Assembly (NCBI GenBank): GCA_023250495.1
Contig: JAHFAP010000041.1
Location: 1-16,869 of the forward strand
Direction: 5' to 3'
DNA from: Deltaproteobacteria bacterium
Lineage (GTDB): Bacteria > Desulfobacterota > Binatia > UBA9968
Length of the DNA stretch: 16,869 nucleotides
The first letter of the stretch is position 1; each line of letters starts with the position of its first letter. This document shows positions 1 through 8,552 of this stretch, in pieces. Below the pieces are notes generated by a model, which was not told the origin of the DNA, made no database searches, and worked only from the letters and a program-made list of their open reading frames with translations. The position numbers and the translations under genes are program-made.

Positions 1-878
1 GAACAGTGACCCAGAAATTGGATATTCTCGCTCCCCTGGGTCAACCGCCGCAACTGCGGCTCGTAGTTGCCCGTCCCGGCGACCAGCAGCCGGGCTTTCG
101 GATAATTGCGGAAAACGGGGATGAGGGTCTGAACCCCTTTCAACTTCTCCAGTCGGCCCACGAAAAGGAAATATGGCTTCTCAAGCGTTCCATTCTTCGC
201 TTGTTCAAATCTGGAGTGGACCTCGTTCACCGCAGGGACAAAATACGGCAGATGCACGATGGGGGCCTGAAATCCCATCTCCCGATGTTTGTCTTTGATG
301 AACCGGCTGGGAGCAATGAATACATCTACATGCTTGGCCGCCGCCTCCAGCAGTCCGGAATAGCGCCACCATTGGGGCGGCCGCTTGTGAATCAGTGTGC
401 ACACGAAGCAGTAAGGCCGCATGCATGGAGCGCGGTTGAATCTGAACAGCACATGGGTGGGGCAAACCAGCCAATATTCATGCATCGTGTAGAGCTTGAT
501 GCCGTGGCCGTATTCCAGAATTTTTGGCCCGAGCAGCGAGATGTTATGATAGTGGATGACGTCAAAGCCTTTCTCCAGGATCCGAAGTATTCCTGCTGAC
601 TTAAAGAATGGAAATCCGGTCTGTTGCGTAGCCAGCGGCGAGAGAAAGCCAAAAGGACTCTTGAGCCCGTGCACGGTCACGTTGGGATGATCGTCGTAAC
701 TGCCAGTGGATTCTCTACCCGCCATGAGCCGGTATGCGTCTCGACAGTGGATCACATCCACCTGATGCCCGCGCCGGGCCAGCTCGTTGGAAAGCCGATA
801 TACGAAGATGCCGTCCCCGCCGAAATTGTACGGCGGATAGAAGGTGGTGATCATGCAAAAGCGCAGCGGCTGTTCCAT
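1..878 (-). CDS. GT4-family glycosyltransferase, 3' end beyond window
   Basis: The frame is open from an ATG at 878 to the window edge, about 292 codons, and has no stop in the window. It probably transfers a sugar from a nucleotide-sugar donor to a growing surface glycan on the cytoplasmic side of the membrane. The N-terminus has the GT-B pattern: a TTFYPPYNFGGDGIFVYRLS stretch, then ELARRGHQVDVIH. A cysteine-rich stretch (LVCPTHVLF...APCMRPYCFVC), common in one GT4 clade, follows near residues 135-165. The start of the donor-binding half is visible as YFLFVGRLEKLKG and ARLLVAGTG near the edge. The catalytic E-x7-E region lies outside the window. The start is 22 nt after the sulfotransferase stop, so it is probably co-transcribed as the last visible gene of the operon. 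No strong ribosome binding site is seen. Family confident; specific sugar unknown. Confidence 0.9.
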   Translation of the reverse strand, partial: MEQPLRFCMITTFYPPYNFGGDGIFVYRLSNELARRGHQVDVIHCRDAYRLMAGRESTGSYDDHPNVTVHGLKSPFGFLSPLATQQTGFPFFKSAGILRILEKGFDVIHYHNISLLGPKILEYGHGIKLYTMHEYWLVCPTHVLFRFNRAPCMRPYCFVCTLIHKRPPQWWRYSGLLEAAAKHVDVFIAPSRFIKDKHREMGFQAPIVHLPYFVPAVNEVHSRFEQAKNGTLEKPYFLFVGRLEKLKGVQTLIPVFRNYPKARLLVAGTGNYEPQLRRLTQGSENIQFLGHC

Positions 879-900
879 AACTGAGTATCCGTTGACGGCC

Positions 901-1908
901 CTAGCTGCTTGCCCGTAAAAATCTTTGGCAGAAGAAGCAGCGCGTGCGCAGTCGCAACACGATTTTCCATCGCATCCAACCGCGGCGCCAGCGTTTCCGG
1001 TCCCAGCCGTAATATCGCAGTCGATCGAGCAAGAAATCGATCTTCGAGGGAGCCGACATAGCTACGGATTTTGGTTTAGAGGCTGTGAATGGGTAGCCCA
1101 GCGCTTCCATTCCTTCCGCACACAGAGCTTCGATCCGCTGAATTTCTTGCGGCGGCAACTGCCGGTAGCCGCCCACGGAATCGGCATCCACGTCCTTGAC
1201 TAGCTTGGTAAAAATCGGTCGAGCGGCAAGGCGGCGCGGGATACGCTCGGTATAGCGGAACATTTCAGCCTCGAAAGCTTCCCCGATGAAAGAACAGGCG
1301 GCTTCGACCGTCTCTCTCGGCTCTGCAACTAAGTCTTCATAGCGGACCAGGTGAACCCGGTGTGAGAATCTAAGATAATCTCGGAATGCTTGATTCCATG
1401 TCCATATGCTGCCCTTCAGGCTCGTTCCGAACGCTCTTTGAATGGAAAAGACGACGTCGCGTGGATCGCGCAAAATAAAGATAGCCAGGCTATTGAGGAA
1501 TTTATCGAGGATCTCGGCAAGATAGGCGTGATGCCCGGGTGTTTTGTCGCCACAGCGTATTTTTCCCTGTCTGCGGGCATGGAGCCAAAGCAGGGTGGCG
1601 AAAACCCCTTCGAAGCTGGGCTCCACCAGAGCTTCAAGGAACTCCTGCGTTGTCGGAGGGACCATGAACCCCTGCACTCGGGTGACCTCCCGCACATCCT
1701 CGATGAAGCGTTTCAGATTGGGGAGCCGCTGGAGATCTCCGTAACGGTGAAAGTCCGGGCGGAACAGAGGATAGTAGTGAGTCTCGTGATAAACCGCGAT
1801 CCGTGAGTGGTTGTCTAAAATTTGGGAGAACAGGGTTGTTCCTGAGCGGGGTGATCCCACGATGAACAAGGGCCGATGGAATCTATCCGGATCGACTGCG
1901 TGTTCCAT
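901..1908 (-). CDS. sulfotransferase family protein (PAPS-dependent)
   Basis: A 335-residue protein that probably moves a sulfuryl group from PAPS to a hydroxyl or amine of a glycan or lipid. The 5'-phosphosulfate loop is at residues 18-27 (GSPRSGTTLF). A GDKTP motif is at 120-124, and the 3'-phosphate-binding motif LRDPRDVVFS is at 146-155. A later VRYEDLVAEP segment is also typical of bacterial sulfotransferases. Length fits the family and both cofactor motifs are intact, so it is probably active. It lies 56 nt downstream of the ligase-like gene and 22 nt before the GT4 gene, all on the minus strand, which suggests decoration of the polysaccharide made by this cluster. The C-terminal 40 residues are very basic. 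The ribosome binding site is weak. Acceptor unknown. Confidence 0.9.
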   Translation of the reverse strand: MEHAVDPDRFHRPLFIVGSPRSGTTLFSQILDNHSRIAVYHETHYYPLFRPDFHRYGDLQRLPNLKRFIEDVREVTRVQGFMVPPTTQEFLEALVEPSFEGVFATLLWLHARRQGKIRCGDKTPGHHAYLAEILDKFLNSLAIFILRDPRDVVFSIQRAFGTSLKGSIWTWNQAFRDYLRFSHRVHLVRYEDLVAEPRETVEAACSFIGEAFEAEMFRYTERIPRRLAARPIFTKLVKDVDADSVGGYRQLPPQEIQRIEALCAEGMEALGYPFTASKPKSVAMSAPSKIDFLLDRLRYYGWDRKRWRRGWMRWKIVLRLRTRCFFCQRFLRASS

Positions 1909-1964
1909 GCGTTTCGCTCTATCTCATTTCCTGCAATAGGGACCGCGGGGTTGGCAGGCGGATG

Positions 1965-3581
1965 TCAAGCAGACGAAGGAACCCTCGACTGATCGGTGCG
2001 CTGAATTAGATGAAGCGGCATTAGTTTGCCTCGCGCGGTTCGTATCGGTTCCATCCGCTTTACCCTTAATGTTCCGGCCTGCCTCCAGGTCGCTCGGGTC
2101 AGACCGTCAGCGACACCATTCGGACCCAAGGCATCCAAGACTGTGTTGATCACTGCAGTCTCATCGGCGATCTCAACCCTGGGGCTCACCAACAGGCTGA
2201 GCTTCGTGAACCCCTGCTCGTCTTCCTCCTCGACCAACTGGTAGTCGAGAGCGCTTCCGCCGAAACGGGCCGGTAGAACTTCTTCCAGGATAGACACCAT
2301 TTCGCTGCCGACAAGTGTTACTCCTTCGCCGGTGAGCTTGCGGAAGCTCCTGATCTCGCGAATGTGCTCGGAATAGCCATAGCTTTCCAGAGGGCAGCCG
2401 CACGAGCGCGTCTCGATCACGCCATAATCGTCGAGCTCCACATTGAGCATGAGCTTTGGAGTGGTCGGCAGCAGAGTCGTGAAGCAAAAGGCGTTGACGG
2501 TAATGTCGAAGCCGGGCACTTGGCGCGGGTACTGGATGATCGCCAGGCCGTCTTTGAAAAAATGAACGTCGTTACAGTCGAGCGGCCGGGCACATCCCAT
2601 GCCGACGCGGCCGCATTCCCCGAAATGATATGTCGGATAACACCGCGCGCCCGTGGACGTAATCGCCCGAACCTTCGCCTCCGTGGGCGGCTCGCCGCCC
2701 ACCTCGAAGGTGGCGCCTCTCAGATCGACGCCCAGCTCTCTGGCGGCAACCGAGACGCGCAGCGCGGTGCTCACGAGACAGAAGATGAGGCAAGAACCAT
2801 GATTTCTCAGTTGATCGACTATCCAGCGGACGATCACCGCCGCTTGGTCGAAGGTAACCGGCTCTGGCCACGGGATGGGAACCCCGCACGGTCTTCCAGC
2901 CAAGACAGTGCAGGTGGTTGCGAGACGGTACTTTAGAGCCGGCTTATAGTCCCGTCTAGCGATCGGCGTGAACCACTTCTGCGGCACCCATCCCATCTTG
3001 GCGCCGCGCATGATATAGTTGAGCCCGCTGGGGTCGGGCAGCACGCCGCGCCAGATCGCTTTGGGCGCGTCCAGAACGCCGTGCGCCTCCAAGGCCAGCA
3101 TGTTGAACGGCGTATCAGCGGCTAGGTGATCAAGATCGATGTTAATCCGTGTCCCGGCGCCGGTTGTGCCGCCGGTCTCCGCGCGATAGTAATGGCTGAG
3201 ATAGGGGTTATCAAAGTCATGCGCCTCTACTGGGATGACCTGGCCGTTGCGCACAATCGGCGTCTTTCCCTTGAACTCCTCGAAAGTAACGTAAACTCCA
3301 GCTTGCCTAAGCTCGCGCAGGGTCCCCTCCAGCCCCCCGGACCGCACCCTATTCCGGACGTCACCCATCTCGCAGCCGGCCAGCTTGAATAGAGGAAGGA
3401 AGGGGCTGCGGCTATGGCCAAAGATGCCGCGCTCAAGCAGGCGCAGGAAATTCTCCTCTCGCTCGTCCATGCGGCGGCTGATGATCGCCCGCGCCTCTTC
3501 CAGCGAGATCGGTTGACGGAGAAAGTGTCGCAATCCGCTGGCGAACTGCCAATACATCTTCATGTCATCCACAAACTTCAT
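1965..3581 (-). CDS. ANL-superfamily adenylate-forming ligase (PaaK/CapK-like)
   Basis: A 538-residue protein that resembles phenylacetate-CoA ligase and CapK-like proteins. Members activate a carboxylate as an acyl-adenylate and pass it to CoA or another acceptor. The phosphate-binding loop TGGTTGAGT lies at about residues 136-144. A central YPTYHFGECGR stretch occupies the position of the adenine-binding motif. Near the C-terminus, ARGKLMPLH carries the likely catalytic lysine (about K519) of the swinging C-terminal domain. The start is supported by an AGAGGAAAG ribosome binding site about 7 nt upstream. It sits inside a polysaccharide operon, between the small membrane protein (83 nt upstream) and the sulfotransferase (56 nt downstream). 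This suggests acylation of a glycan or a lipid carrier, which is inference. Substrate cannot be read from sequence. Confidence 0.82.
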   Translation of the reverse strand: MKFVDDMKMYWQFASGLRHFLRQPISLEEARAIISRRMDEREENFLRLLERGIFGHSRSPFLPLFKLAGCEMGDVRNRVRSGGLEGTLRELRQAGVYVTFEEFKGKTPIVRNGQVIPVEAHDFDNPYLSHYYRAETGGTTGAGTRINIDLDHLAADTPFNMLALEAHGVLDAPKAIWRGVLPDPSGLNYIMRGAKMGWVPQKWFTPIARRDYKPALKYRLATTCTVLAGRPCGVPIPWPEPVTFDQAAVIVRWIVDQLRNHGSCLIFCLVSTALRVSVAARELGVDLRGATFEVGGEPPTEAKVRAITSTGARCYPTYHFGECGRVGMGCARPLDCNDVHFFKDGLAIIQYPRQVPGFDITVNAFCFTTLLPTTPKLMLNVELDDYGVIETRSCGCPLESYGYSEHIREIRSFRKLTGEGVTLVGSEMVSILEEVLPARFGGSALDYQLVEEEDEQGFTKLSLLVSPRVEIADETAVINTVLDALGPNGVADGLTRATWRQAGTLRVKRMEPIRTARGKLMPLHLIQRTDQSRVPSSA

Positions 3582-3664
3582 GTCGTCTTTCCTCTCGATC
3601 GATAAGTCAGGGGCATTCTACCAACACATCCAGAGCGGTGCAATTCGGTATTCCTCCGATCCCA

Positions 3665-3982
3665 TCAATTCTTGACTTCCTTTAGATCAGCGATCCAGTT
3701 GTACATCCACGCGACAGAATATCCGACGATGAAGCCGCATACGAACGCATAGGCGAAGCCGATCAAGCTGCCCAGAAAAGTTACGCGGTAGCCGACGAAA
3801 AACTGGCCCAAAAGAGAGAGATGAGGACCGACTTGTCTGCCCCCCTTGAGCACCAGCCAGTTTGTCGCGATGAAGATCAGTAGTCCTGCAGCCAGCCCGG
3901 TGACGAGTCCTTGGATCTTCGCGTTCAAGCGCACCAGACGGGTGAGAATGATCTGCTCCAGCCTCTTGTCTTCGTCCGCCAT
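3665..3982 (-). CDS. small membrane protein related to C-terminal domain of neighbouring oxidoreductase
   Basis: A 105-residue protein with two hydrophobic segments, roughly residues 22-45 and 68-95, separated by a conserved LVLKGG..VGP.L.LL loop. Over about 77 residues it is close to half identical, by eye, to the C-terminal membrane domain of the oxidoreductase encoded just upstream (LVLKGG, VGP, QFF/QYF, GSxIG and CGF/SGF motifs all match). The start is well supported by a GGAGGG ribosome binding site 7 nt upstream. It begins 12 nt after the oxidoreductase stop, so it is co-transcribed. I infer duplication of a membrane module, acting either as a free partner of the fused version or as a small scaffold in the polysaccharide machinery. 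No known function is recognised. Confidence 0.8.
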   Translation of the reverse strand: MADEDKRLEQIILTRLVRLNAKIQGLVTGLAAGLLIFIATNWLVLKGGRQVGPHLSLLGQFFVGYRVTFLGSLIGFAYAFVCGFIVGYSVAWMYNWIADLKEVKN

Positions 3983-3994
3983 GGTAAATCCCTC

Positions 3995-5758
3995 CTAGAG
4001 ATAGTCGAAGATTCGGCGCAGCAACCCGCGCTGGGCTTTACGCTCGGCCCGTACCATGTAAAGAAACATCGTCGCGTTCCGCAGAAAAGCGAAAAGCCAG
4101 CCGCCGATGAAGCCGCTTAGGAATCCATAAACCAATCCGATCACGCTTCCCCAAAGGCTGACGCTGTAGCCAGGGAAATATTGATTGAGCAGGCGCAGGT
4201 TTGGACCGACGACCTCGCCCCCTTTCAGCACCAGCCAGAGGGTGGCCACAAAAAGGAGCGCGCCGGAGACGGCCCCCAGAGAAAGGCCGAAGGCCAGCCG
4301 GTCGAGCTTCGTAAAGACGCGCGCGAGCGCCTCCTCGATGGCGCTCTCTTCCACGAGCGCCTCTTCGTGATAGTCCGGCTCGGTGTTGACGCTCCACAGG
4401 TCATTGTGCTCGCCGAGGACGAGGTTGCGGACCGCCAGCATCCCGGTCAGCATGGCGTGGTCCTGGTTGTTGTATCGGTGCAGGCCATTGCGCCCGACGG
4501 TCTGAAAGTTCTCGAGTCCATCCACGAATTCTCTGACGGTGGCCAGATGCCTGCGATAATCGGTGTCGTACACGGGATAGGCGTTAGGGACTCTGACGAC
4601 GCAGCCGTCTTCGATATCCGTGGCGTCCGCCACGCCGATGCGCCCGATCTCGCGCTTGCCCAGCTCGACGAAGTCGGCATCCGGCGTATTCCACAAGTCG
4701 TCGCCTTGGGTGCAGAAGTACTCCAGTCCAAGGCTCGTCTTTGCGGGGTCGGGAACCATGTCCGGGCTCCAGTTTTTGTAGTTCTGGATGCGGCCCACTC
4801 TGACCTCAGGGTCGTGGACATAGATCCAGTTGTCCGGGAAGAGATTTGGTTTTTTGACGATCAGGCAGACAACGATCAGATCGCGATATCGGAGTTGCTT
4901 TGCAGCTTCGATGACCCTGGGCGGGGGAGGAGGGTCGAGCTTTTTCAGGAACTCCCCGAGCGGCATGCTGGAGATAAAGGCCGAGCCTTGGACGATTTCA
5001 TCATGGCCGTTGTTGGAGACCACGACGCTCTCGATGCGATTGCCGTTTCTGCGGATCGCGGCAACCTCACAGTTGAGCCGCACTGCGCAGTCCCGGCGCT
5101 CGATCTCATCTTTGACCGCTCTCCACATCATCCCCGGACCGAGGCGCGGATAGTGAAACTCCTCAATCAGCGTCTTGATGGTCTGTTTAGGCTTCAGGAA
5201 CATGCTCAGCAACGCCGTCTTCAGCGAGAGGCCCCTGATGCGCTGCGCGGCCCATTCGGCCCTGAGATCGGAGCATGAGATTCCCCAGACCTTTTCCGTG
5301 TAGGTCTTGAAGAAGGTTTGGAACAGTCTCTTCCCGAACCGGTTGGTCACCCACTGCTCGAACGTCTCCTCGCGCCGGTGCGGGAAGAGCTGCCAGCGGA
5401 CGTAGCTGAGCACGATGAGCAGGCTTCTCAACAAGCCAAGGCCGATGACGGCGTTGAGCGGCCTGAGCGGGTAATAAAAGAATCTGCGGTTGTAGTAGAT
5501 CCTGGACAATCGAGGCCGCCGCAGGAAGTCCTGTCCGAGCAGCGCTCGCCACATCTGATTCACCTCTTCCACCTTGGTGAAAAAACGGTGTCCCCCGATG
5601 TCGAAACAGAATCCCTTATAATTCTCGGTGCGGGCCAGGCCGCCGACCCTATCCTGCTTTTCCAGAACAATGGCCCGGCGCTGAAGCTTGGCTAACTCAT
5701 AAGCGGCGGTGAGACCCGCCGGTCCCGCGCCGATGACGACGACAGTGTGAGGGTCCAT
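3995..5758 (-). CDS. FAD-dependent UDP-galactopyranose mutase-like oxidoreductase with C-terminal membrane domain
   Basis: The ATG at 5758 gives 587 residues; a TTG directly before it (5761) is an alternative. The N-terminal Rossmann dinucleotide motif is at residues 10-15 (GAGPAG), followed by VLEK and GGLARTE, the FAD signature of the NAD(P)/FAD oxidoreductase, protoporphyrinogen oxidase and UGP-mutase group. A GGHRFFTK segment follows. NAYPVYDTDY and GRNGLHRYNNQDHAM, typical of sugar-nucleotide mutase-like members, lie nearer the C-terminus. About 110 residues at the end form an added membrane domain with two hydrophobic helices, related to the small protein encoded next door. The start is 9 nt past the GT2 stop, so translational coupling is likely. 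A role in making or isomerising a nucleotide sugar at the membrane is inferred. Catalytic core about 470 residues; family confident, substrate not. Confidence 0.88.
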   Translation of the reverse strand: MDPHTVVVIGAGPAGLTAAYELAKLQRRAIVLEKQDRVGGLARTENYKGFCFDIGGHRFFTKVEEVNQMWRALLGQDFLRRPRLSRIYYNRRFFYYPLRPLNAVIGLGLLRSLLIVLSYVRWQLFPHRREETFEQWVTNRFGKRLFQTFFKTYTEKVWGISCSDLRAEWAAQRIRGLSLKTALLSMFLKPKQTIKTLIEEFHYPRLGPGMMWRAVKDEIERRDCAVRLNCEVAAIRRNGNRIESVVVSNNGHDEIVQGSAFISSMPLGEFLKKLDPPPPPRVIEAAKQLRYRDLIVVCLIVKKPNLFPDNWIYVHDPEVRVGRIQNYKNWSPDMVPDPAKTSLGLEYFCTQGDDLWNTPDADFVELGKREIGRIGVADATDIEDGCVVRVPNAYPVYDTDYRRHLATVREFVDGLENFQTVGRNGLHRYNNQDHAMLTGMLAVRNLVLGEHNDLWSVNTEPDYHEEALVEESAIEEALARVFTKLDRLAFGLSLGAVSGALLFVATLWLVLKGGEVVGPNLRLLNQYFPGYSVSLWGSVIGLVYGFLSGFIGGWLFAFLRNATMFLYMVRAERKAQRGLLRRIFDYL

Positions 5759-5767
5759 CAACGAAGG

Positions 5768-6811
5768 TCAGGATCTCCCCATCGGTAAGATGGCTTTGCT
5801 GAGCCTCAATGTGCCGGAGAGGCTGCGATTGGCGATGTGGAGGAGCGCTCCTGTGGCGAATGCGACGGTGCTGTATAGGTAATAGAACCAATGCCAGAGA
5901 AGCGCCTGCAGCGTGAACCTCAGCCCTCGCTTGCGGTAGAAGAAGAGATAGAGCGGCGCGTTGAGGGCCAATAGCAAAAGCCCCAGCGCCGTGGCGAGGC
6001 CGAGCAGTCCGATCCGCCACCACGCTCCGACCAGGGAGGCCGCCAAGCCGCAGGCTAGAACGGCGCTGACGCGGCTGGAGAGCCGCAGGTTGAGATCGTT
6101 GAGCAGATGCCGGCGCCGCAGGGTCAGCTCTGTCCACGGCAGGGCGCGATGAAGCAGGTCCGATTTCAGCAACGATAGCACTCCCCAACGCTTCAGATGT
6201 TTGACCTGGAGTTCTTTGCAGAGCCGGATACTGTAGCCGGCTTGCCTCAGCCGATAGCCCAGCTCGACATCTTCAATGGAGGGATGGCGATAGCTTTCAT
6301 CGAAGCCGTCGAGCACGAGGAATACCTCGCGCCGAATCGCTCCGCAGGCGCCCCAAAAGGTAGAGGCGTCCTCGCGCGCCGTTTGATGGACGTAGTGATG
6401 CAGCAAATTCTTGTACTGCGAGAGAAAATTGGTGGCGCCGGGCTCGTCATCGTAGGATCCCAAGAGAGCTGCCAGGGCAGGATCGTCTTTGAAGATCGCC
6501 GCAACCTTGCCTACCGTGTCGGGAGGGACGACCACGTCACTGTCGATAAACAATAGGACGTCGCCCGTGGCCGCGCGCGCCCCGTGGTTCCGCGCCCGCG
6601 CAGGCCCTCCGGTGACGGGCAGCCTGATGACGCGAGCGCCAAATGTTTCAGCAACTCTTGAAAAGCCATCCGTCTCGCCATCAGCGACGACGATGATTTC
6701 GTGCGGAGGGGGATCGGCCTGGCTTAGATTCTTCAGACACCTGTGGAAGTGCTCGCCCCCATTATGGACGGGCACAATGGCCGAAATCGTTGGGTGGCCA
6801 GATGAAGGCAT
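5768..6811 (-). CDS. GT2-family glycosyltransferase with C-terminal membrane segments
   Basis: Inverting-type GT-A glycosyltransferase, 347 residues from the ATG at 6811. The frame stays open to an ATG at 6865. I prefer 6811 because the protein then begins just before the conserved ISAIVPVHNGG strand, and a weak TAGGTCGG ribosome binding site precedes it; none is seen before 6865. Visible motifs are VVADGETDGF, the metal-binding DSD in LFIDSDVVV, and GFDESYRHPSIEDVELGYRL, which carries the acidic ED pair. Three hydrophobic stretches near the C-terminus anchor it in the inner membrane. It is the first gene of the minus-strand operon, 9 nt before the oxidoreductase start. Donor and acceptor unknown. 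Confidence 0.9.
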   Translation of the reverse strand: MPSSGHPTISAIVPVHNGGEHFHRCLKNLSQADPPPHEIIVVADGETDGFSRVAETFGARVIRLPVTGGPARARNHGARAATGDVLLFIDSDVVVPPDTVGKVAAIFKDDPALAALLGSYDDEPGATNFLSQYKNLLHHYVHQTAREDASTFWGACGAIRREVFLVLDGFDESYRHPSIEDVELGYRLRQAGYSIRLCKELQVKHLKRWGVLSLLKSDLLHRALPWTELTLRRRHLLNDLNLRLSSRVSAVLACGLAASLVGAWWRIGLLGLATALGLLLLALNAPLYLFFYRKRGLRFTLQALLWHWFYYLYSTVAFATGALLHIANRSLSGTLRLSKAILPMGRS

Positions 6812-6940
6812 CGTCCGACCTATTGCTCCATATCCGGTTTTCCCGAGCATGCGGCAGTGCGCCATGGGTCAGTCGGGTCCGGCAGAAGAGAGTTCGCGAA
6901 GGACATACGCGGGGAAAGCATCTTGCCAGCAAGCCATCGT

Positions 6941-6969
6941 TTTGTATAACAACCGGGGTGCTTTGTCAA
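6941..6969 (-). promoter_or_regulatory. candidate sigma70-type promoter for the polysaccharide operon
   Basis: On the minus strand a perfect TTGACA (6969-6964) is followed by TACAAA at 17 nt spacing (6946-6941), or TATACA at 15 nt. It lies about 130 nt upstream of the GT2 start and faces the operon. Read by eye, without scoring. Confidence 0.35.
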
Positions 6970-6989
6970 AGACGTCGCGGTGACCTTCC

Positions 6990-7018
6990 TTGACACGACG
7001 TACCATTTCTTCTATAGC
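6990..7018 (+). promoter_or_regulatory. candidate sigma70-type promoter upstream of cupin remnant
   Basis: A perfect TTGACA at 6990-6995, a 17-nt spacer and TATAGC at 7013-7018 point right toward the cupin pseudogene, whose start is about 100 nt downstream. It stands back-to-back with the candidate minus-strand promoter, with 20 nt between the two -35 boxes. Confidence 0.45.
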
Positions 7019-7116
7019 TCTGAGCCAGGACAAGCTAGCGGCGGCTCGGTTGCGAAAACTGTGTGTCAGATACAAGCAGAGGGAAGACCTGCGCCTCAGC
7101 GGTGCTGGAGGGTGTT

Positions 7117-7620
7117 ATGAGCAGAATAGAAGATTTCAATCGCAAGCTGGACGAGCTGAACCTGATCGGCTACTGGGGAATCTCGCGGAGAGAGGCTTTT
7201 GAGCCGACGTCGTCTTTCGAGCCGTGCATGTGGCGCTGGGATGATGTCTAGCGGGCGCTCGATGAGGCCGGCGAGGTTCTGGGCTTAGACGAGTCGCTAC
7301 GGAGGTTCATCGCCTTTCGCTCTCCTTCGAAGCTTCGAACCACTCACACGATCGCCCTTGGCGTGCAGCTCGTCAAGCCGGGAGAGCTCGCGTGCGCCTA
7401 TCGCCACACGAGCACCGCGATCTACCATGTGTTCAGGGAGGGCGGATTCACGGTGATAGGAGATACACCCTACGACTGGGTCAAGGGCGACTCCTTCACG
7501 GTTCCGCTGTGGCGCTCGCACCATCACGGCAGCACCTCGCGCGGCGAGGCCATCCTTTTCTCGATGAACGACCATCCGTTGATGGAGGCGCCGGGTTTTT
7601 ACCGCGAAGAAGCGGCCTGA
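7117..7620 (+). pseudogene. gentisate 1,2-dioxygenase-like cupin, amber stop and internal deletion
   Basis: Two open stretches lie in one frame, separated only by a TAG at 7249. The first begins MSRIEDFNRKLDELNLIGYW and ends MWRWDDV. The second continues RALDEAGEVLGL, then GVQLVKPGELACAYRHTSTA, and finishes GDSFTVPLWRSHHHG, AILFSMNDHPL, FYREEAA. Gentisate dioxygenases and related ring-cleaving bicupins are usually about 340-380 residues with two cupins; this frame has only 167 codons. The N-terminal half matches up to the first cupin's PGE...RHT, while everything after it matches the end of the second cupin. I infer an in-frame deletion between the two RHT-like motifs, plus the nonsense change. 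The first His of the metal motif reads Tyr (YRHT). An 85-codon product from a GTG at 7363 is possible, but I think this is a dead gene. Confidence 0.78.
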
Positions 7621-7676
7621 TGTCCGTGGATCTAAAGGGCTAGAGATCATCTATTCATGGGGATAAAGTGTGAGTC

Positions 7677-8552
7677 GTGATTGAGATTGTTGAAAGCCCC
7701 TCTTTCCGGCCTGAAGATTTCGATCCTTCGAAAAAAAAGCCAGGAGTCTCTGCAATTTTGCGATTGAGGAATGAAGAAGACTATCTCGAGCAAGCCCTCA
7801 GTTCCATCCTTCCCTTTTTTGATGAGTTCGTGATTGTTTACAACCAATGCACTGACCGAACGCCGGAGATCGTCGAGAAATTTGCGATTAAAGAACCACA
7901 GCGGGTGAAGGCTTTTCACTACCTGCCCGAAGTCTTCCCACAAGGGAGTGAGATGCAACGGAAGCTCCCGGCGGACCACGTAAACAGCCTAGTCCACTAC
8001 TATAACTTCGCTCTCAGCAAAGCTACCCATCAAGTTTGCACGAAGTGGGACGGCGACATGATCGCTGCGCCCGAGCCTCTCAAACAGATCATGGACCGGC
8101 TTCGGAGAGTCAGAGGTTCGACGCTTTCGCGCTGGCTGTCCCCCTGGACGATGGGGTTCTGGTGGTACAGCGGCGTGAACTTGTCCGACAAGGACGGCAA
8201 AATTTTTGTTATCAAGGCGAGGCCTAGAGCATGGGGCAAGAAAGATCATGGCTTCTGGCCGGTCAGCCCGATCAACAAATTCAGACATCATCCCCGATTC
8301 GAGCTTTTGAATACCCGATGGCTGGTAAAAACGTTCGTCGGATTTGTCTTTTTTCACGTGAAGGGGATGAAAAGGGACAGAGGGGCGGGCGTCTATCAAC
8401 TGGAAAAAAATCCAAACTCGCCCTTCAAGAAACTCGTCGAAGAAATCTGGTCCAATCCCGAGCTCATCAGTTTCGAGGAGTATTGCCAGATCGAGCCCAT
8501 GGCCCGAAGCTTGCCGCGTCCTGAATCCTTAGGAATTCGACCAGTTCGATGA
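7677..8552 (+). CDS. GT2-like glycosyltransferase
   Basis: A 291-residue protein starting at a GTG; the codon two before it is an in-frame stop, so nothing longer is possible. The N-terminal half has the nucleotide-sugar fold: GVSAILRLRNEEDYLEQAL, then FFDEFVIVYNQCTDRTPEIV, and a likely metal-binding DGD in CTKWDGDMIA near residue 126. The C-terminal half has aromatic-rich segments and no clear family motif. There are no obvious membrane helices, so a cytoplasmic or peripheral enzyme is likely. The ribosome binding site is poor (a GGGG about 15 nt upstream). It lies 56 nt after the cupin remnant and points away from the polysaccharide operon, but may serve the same pathway. An 8-A run at 7731-7738 within the gene could be slippage-prone. 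Confidence 0.8.
   Translation: MIEIVESPSFRPEDFDPSKKKPGVSAILRLRNEEDYLEQALSSILPFFDEFVIVYNQCTDRTPEIVEKFAIKEPQRVKAFHYLPEVFPQGSEMQRKLPADHVNSLVHYYNFALSKATHQVCTKWDGDMIAAPEPLKQIMDRLRRVRGSTLSRWLSPWTMGFWWYSGVNLSDKDGKIFVIKARPRAWGKKDHGFWPVSPINKFRHHPRFELLNTRWLVKTFVGFVFFHVKGMKRDRGAGVYQLEKNPNSPFKKLVEEIWSNPELISFEEYCQIEPMARSLPRPESLGIRPVR

Noticed and set aside
4181..5278. Long plus-strand frame of 365 codons
   Set aside because: Antisense to the FAD oxidoreductase, whose protein motifs are clear; an artefact of GC-rich codon use.
6869..7075. Minus-strand 68-codon frame ending 3 nt before the upstream ATG (6865) of the GT2 frame
   Set aside because: It begins only at a TTG, has no ribosome binding site, overlaps the two candidate promoters, and matches no family I recognise.
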